Source: Druceiella hillmani
Taxonomy: Eukaryota; Arthropoda; Insecta; Lepidoptera; Hepialidae
NCBI GenBank assembly: GCA_039881145.1
Contig: JAYKKI010000015.1
Coordinates: forward strand, 27,307,501-27,371,500
Direction: 5' to 3'
Length of the DNA: 64,000 bases
How positions within the stretch are numbered: the stretch's first letter is position 1; every line of letters begins with the position of its first letter. Below, in pieces: positions 60,085-64,000 of the stretch. The translations under genes were made by a program, and so were the position numbers. Under the pieces are notes generated by a model that worked only from the letters and a program-made list of their open reading frames with translations, was not told the origin of the DNA and did not search any database.

Positions 60085-62655
60085 CTGCAACTGCAACACT
60101 AAGATAAGAATTTCAATATTACAAAATATCTGCCGCGAATAGCTGCCGCGACCAAGTGCTCATTCCTACGAAGAACAGATCAACTTGCATTCTCATTTAT
60201 TCAAGTCGGTAGGCATGAAGGAAAGGGAATTTATTCTGTCGCGCTCTAAAAATATATATATGGTTTTGCCATTTGCTATAAAGAGGTTTACCTCGAAGCT
60301 TCTCAAATTCATATTGCTAAAACAATCTCGTTCCTCGATATAATGAGGATTTTTTTGGCATTTTTGTGAAATAAATACCAACAATCTAATTTTCATGTTT
60401 TTAATTCTTTTTACAAATTATTAGAAAGTGTCCTATAATATCAATACGTCGCTGTTCTCATTTTTTATTTGTTCAGGCAATTTAGGTTTTTCTGATTTAA
60501 ATGTACGAGCCCAAAAACAAGGATTTTTTATGAGCGTGCCATTTTCATTAAAAGGAATAAAAAATCAAATAGAATCAAGGAGTTATATAATCAAAATATA
60601 GAAAAACTACAAAATGTATCTGAAAGTACAATATTTTAAAATAAGTTACTAACCGAAAATTAGTGATGAATGATTAAATCGCATGAATTTTTGAAAGGAA
60701 ACATTTTATTATTATACCTGTCTGGTAATATTAAAAATTAGTAAAATTTCAGAAAACATTAATAGCCACCGATATACTTAGTTTTTGAGGGTTACAAAAA
60801 AATTCCGAGATACTTTGGGGATTATGGAAATATTATAATACCTCAGTCACTCTATAAAAACAGACGGATGAAACTCATTGAACAACTTCGCATTCGAGTA
60901 AAAATATACAAACTTGAGGCAGAAAATAAATGGATACAGGCAAAGTAGTACTTTAAAGCTAATATAAATATAAATAAGCAACTAACAGATTTTCCAACTA
61001 AATAATTAAGAGCGTTCTCAACAATATCTTTAAGCGAATTTATTTACAGTTTAAGTCTGCAAATGGAAAAGGAAGTTATTAAGTATAGAAAAAAAATGAG
61101 AAAAGATATACATAAAACATTATATAGGCAAATATAGCAATAGCGATTACGTGGCTTTGAAAGAAAAAAGATTTGTGCGATCTCATTTACTAATTCAACA
61201 AGACGAAATATAAAGTTATTTTCTTCTTTTAACGTCTAAACATACTCTTTTTATGTAAACAAAGTGCAAATGCATTTTACTATTGTTATATTGTTTGCAA
61301 TTCTAATTAAATTATATGAGATAAATTTAGGATAAAAAATCTTAAATGCCTTCTCTTATTTATACCTACATTAAAACGGCTATAATAACTAAAGCTAATA
61401 TTTTTTATTTGTTAACAATTATTTTTATACCATTTTTTCCAAAATTCGCCTTAAAACTATACTGATCATTCTCAGATTTAAAACTATACTGATCATTCTC
61501 AGCAAATTATATAAATACAAAATTCATAGACCCAAAAGCACTACTTATTAAAAATTAATTAATATTTGATCTACAAAATATCTTATTAACCTTGAAAATG
61601 TATTTATAATCTATTTCAATATTAGCGACACAATATTGAAATTTATTATCCTATAGAAGTTGAATTATTTATATCTTAATAGAAGTTGAAATATTTATAG
61701 CTCGTCGGATGCAAAGAATAATAATTACATTCATAATTTTAATAATGATATTCTTGAAGTAAAATTAAAAACGTGTTTCAAGAGTACCAATAATTAGCAT
61801 AGAATTGCTTATGTATCGCCGAAAGTAAACGAAGCGGACTTGGTTTTTATTCGAGTAAGTGGAAATTGCGAAAACGTTCTTTTCGGGTTAATCACTAAGT
61901 ATGTTAATCTAAAAGATAATTTTTAAAATGGCATGGCAGGAAGAATACCGTACTTTGAGTATTGGAAAAAGTTAGCAGTTGCTGATTTCTTTCCAATCAA
62001 TCTTAATATTGTGTGGATCATGTAATAGACCAAACGGATCTTCGTCTGCAACTCGAACCGAAAATTACACTTTAAACACTATAATATATAATTACTCTTA
62101 ACAATGGAGAGTTAAGCGGTTTTGTAGAAAATTAGACTTACCTCATCACATGTAATTCATTACGTTTTACATAAATACATTTTTGTTACTTTGTCTTGAT
62201 CGACTCACTGTGGTGTAATATATCCACTTGGAATCAATAAAACCGTTTAATAAGATTGACCAATGTTTCAATATACGAACTGCAAAGACATATGTCATAA
62301 ATTCAGACGTACAAGAGATTGTTTAACATATTTGTTACATATTATAATTTAATTGATTATTTCTTTTTAAAGTCTTCTCAGTTGTTAATTTTGTAAAAAA
62401 AGTTTATTTCTGCTCAATATTATCGAATTATTTATGAAAGATTGCAGTTTTTGCATTGGCATTAAATAGATAATTTTAACTCGATGTTAATAGCGACAAG
62501 TTCTTACTTAAATCTGAATACTTTCTCTTTTATTTAAATCTAAGGGAACAAACAAATTTTATTAGGATTTGTTGATTTTTTACATGACTTGTTTTGTTTG
62601 AAAACATCACATTTATGCACGCTCTAAGCCGTTTATTCAAATATCCGATGGGAAA
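60085..62655. other. No recognised gene
   Basis: AT-rich. A 27-bp tandem duplication lies at about 61454-61501 (AAAACTATACTGATCATTCT twice). A related small duplication of 'atagaagttgaa.tatttata' is at about 61654-61700. Confidence 0.4.
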
Positions 62656-62656
62656 A

Positions 62657-62659
<3 letters not shown>

Positions 62660-62714
<55 letters not shown>
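62660..62714. repeat. (TA)n microsatellite
   Basis: Uninterrupted alternating TA run of about 55 bp. Confidence 0.95.
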
Positions 62715-62718
<4 letters not shown>

Positions 62719-63154
62719 CATTATATGTAATTATATTACTATAATTGTACATTTTAATCAAAATATAACTAAAAGTTACATTTTATAAAAGTAGAATTTA
62801 AGTAAATCAAAATTTATTCAATGCTATTAAACTTTATTACTTACATATGTAAATATGGTTAATTTTTATTTTCTTCGTATTTAAAAAAAATTACGTATGT
62901 GCATATTCATTAAAAATTTCACACAGAATCTATGAATAATTATGTATATTTTAAAAAAGAAAAACAATATAATGTATATTTTTTCTTTAAATGTGAATTT
63001 TCTGAATGCTACGACGTGAGGAGCATTTAAATATAAGCCCATAGTAACTAGAAAAGTAAATGGACGTTCTCAAAATAGCGTGGAGGTCGATTTTTCCTGA
63101 CAAATCATTATTCACATGTATTTTCGGTAGACGAAAACTAGAAAAACACTCAAG

Positions 63155-63228
63155 CACGTACGCACGCCCGCACGCACGCATACCCTCATGCACATACGCA
63201 CGCACGTACACACGCACGTGTGTGATGC
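63155..63228. repeat. CA/CG-rich alternating purine-pyrimidine tract
   Basis: Degenerate (GCAC)n/(ACGC)n repeat such as ACGCACGCCCGCACGCACGC and ACGCACGTACACACGCACGT, followed by GTGTGTG. It is the most GC-rich simple repeat of the window and is mostly alternating purine-pyrimidine. Confidence 0.85.
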
Positions 63229-64000
63229 ATTTGAGATTGTGGGACTCCGATTTAGCATTTAACTGTTCTGATGTTTTTCAATGGATCTCTTTCAATTCCT
63301 TCAATAACTAATTCTACAGCACCTAGGTAACTTATTATGAGCGTTCGGCTAGAGCTGGCCATTGATATATGACCGTTCGTTTAAGCATTATGAACCCTTA
63401 AGATCATACAATGATCAGGAAATTGTTTGGGTTGAGACCACTTCTAGATTCGACATACTCCTTGTACAGTCGTGATTGTATATTTCTGCATATTCCGTTG
63501 CTAAAAACTCACGACGATTACTTGTTCGAGGAAAAATGTCACGATTTTTGTTTCAAGCAACGACAAAAAAAATTCAGTAGTCCGGTAATCCTGGCAAAGC
63601 ATACAATATATATAATAACACTAATTAAGATCTTTATGGACTTCAAGGGGCGTACCATTACCATGGTCGGAAAATTAAAAACGTCTTCATTCAATCTTAA
63701 ATATTTTACTTCTCTGCTAAATTATAACATTGTGCTGTGTCGTCGCCACCTTTTTACTTAAGTTGATTGTGTATAACTGTACGAAATAAAAGCATAGTTA
63801 GCATCTGCCTTATATTGAAGGATGGTTGGAAATTAATTATTCGAACTCATAGTTGGTATCGAGCGACAAACACGGATCAACAAAAATATTATAATTGGTA
63901 ACATTTATTTTTGTTTGATTGAATTTATAGATTTTACCCGGCATTCCACATAGTGTTAACAACTTATCTTGAAGTAAAAATCAAATATTCATTGCCACTG
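63229..64000. other. No recognised gene
   Basis: A 116-codon plus-strand frame at 63411-63761 is the longest uninterpreted one here. Its translation (MIRKLFGLRPLLDSTYSLYS and on) shows no recognisable motif, and it may be chance or an unrecognised exon. Confidence 0.35.

Noticed and set aside
63411..63761. 116-codon plus-strand frame near the right edge
   Set aside because: Longest unexplained frame there, but the translation has no recognisable family features and no supported exon boundaries. Kept only as an uninterpreted stretch.

Overview
The window is a visibly AT-rich, intron- and repeat-rich animal sequence, most likely from a lepidopteran insect. The organism call is an inference. 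It rests on an insect-type gustatory receptor, an insect arylalkylamine N-acetyltransferase-like (GNAT) gene, decayed mariner, RTE-type LINE, BEL/Pao, Copia and errantivirus-like elements, and dispersed repeats carrying 'gggttccgta' and 'gaacgaagccgtgggtaaaag' signatures that I associate with moth and butterfly genomes. No bacterial or organellar features are seen.

Two host genes could be assembled exon by exon with matching splice phases. (1) On the minus strand at 22434-15034, four exons encode about 247 residues of an AANAT-like acetyltransferase; only the first coding exon is missing. Its introns hold a dead mariner, an RTE fragment, a TTAGG-bearing MITE, a large (TA)n and a lepidopteran-type dispersed repeat. 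(2) On the plus strand at 41377-44103, four exons encode an apparently intact 383-residue gustatory receptor. Its second intron contains the most interesting item in the window: a foldback retroelement flanked by a 13-bp target duplication, with two perfect inverted copies of a type I hammerhead ribozyme motif.

Layout. 0.9-3.1 kb: decayed Copia pol on the minus strand. 3.45-4.1 kb: Helitron-like N-terminal coding remnant on the minus strand. 4.1-15 kb: mostly featureless with (TA)n tracts, a hairpin and a second hammerhead-bearing foldback copy (12.1 kb). 15-22.4 kb: AANAT-like gene. 22.4-32 kb: dispersed repeats, two foldback MITEs (25.0 and 26.8 kb), a 66/82-bp tandem array (28.1-28.5 kb) and a tRNA-His-like sequence (30.3 kb). 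32.1-33.4 kb: Mutator-like transposase pseudogene. 34-36 kb: dispersed repeat and a third, ribozyme-less foldback copy. 41.4-44.1 kb: gustatory receptor. 44-51 kb: one unrecognised ORF, a perfect 58-bp palindrome and a shorter inverted repeat. 51.8-54 kb: decayed errantivirus (integrase plus env-like). 55.8-56.3 kb: third copy of the dispersed repeat. 57.5-58.2 kb: BEL/Pao gag fragment. 60-64 kb: SINE-like sequence, (TA)n and a CA/CG-rich alternating tract.

The genes do not form a pathway; this is ordinary gene-poor insect chromatin in which mobile elements are nested in introns. Calls come from reading translations and repeats by eye. No database or folding program was run.
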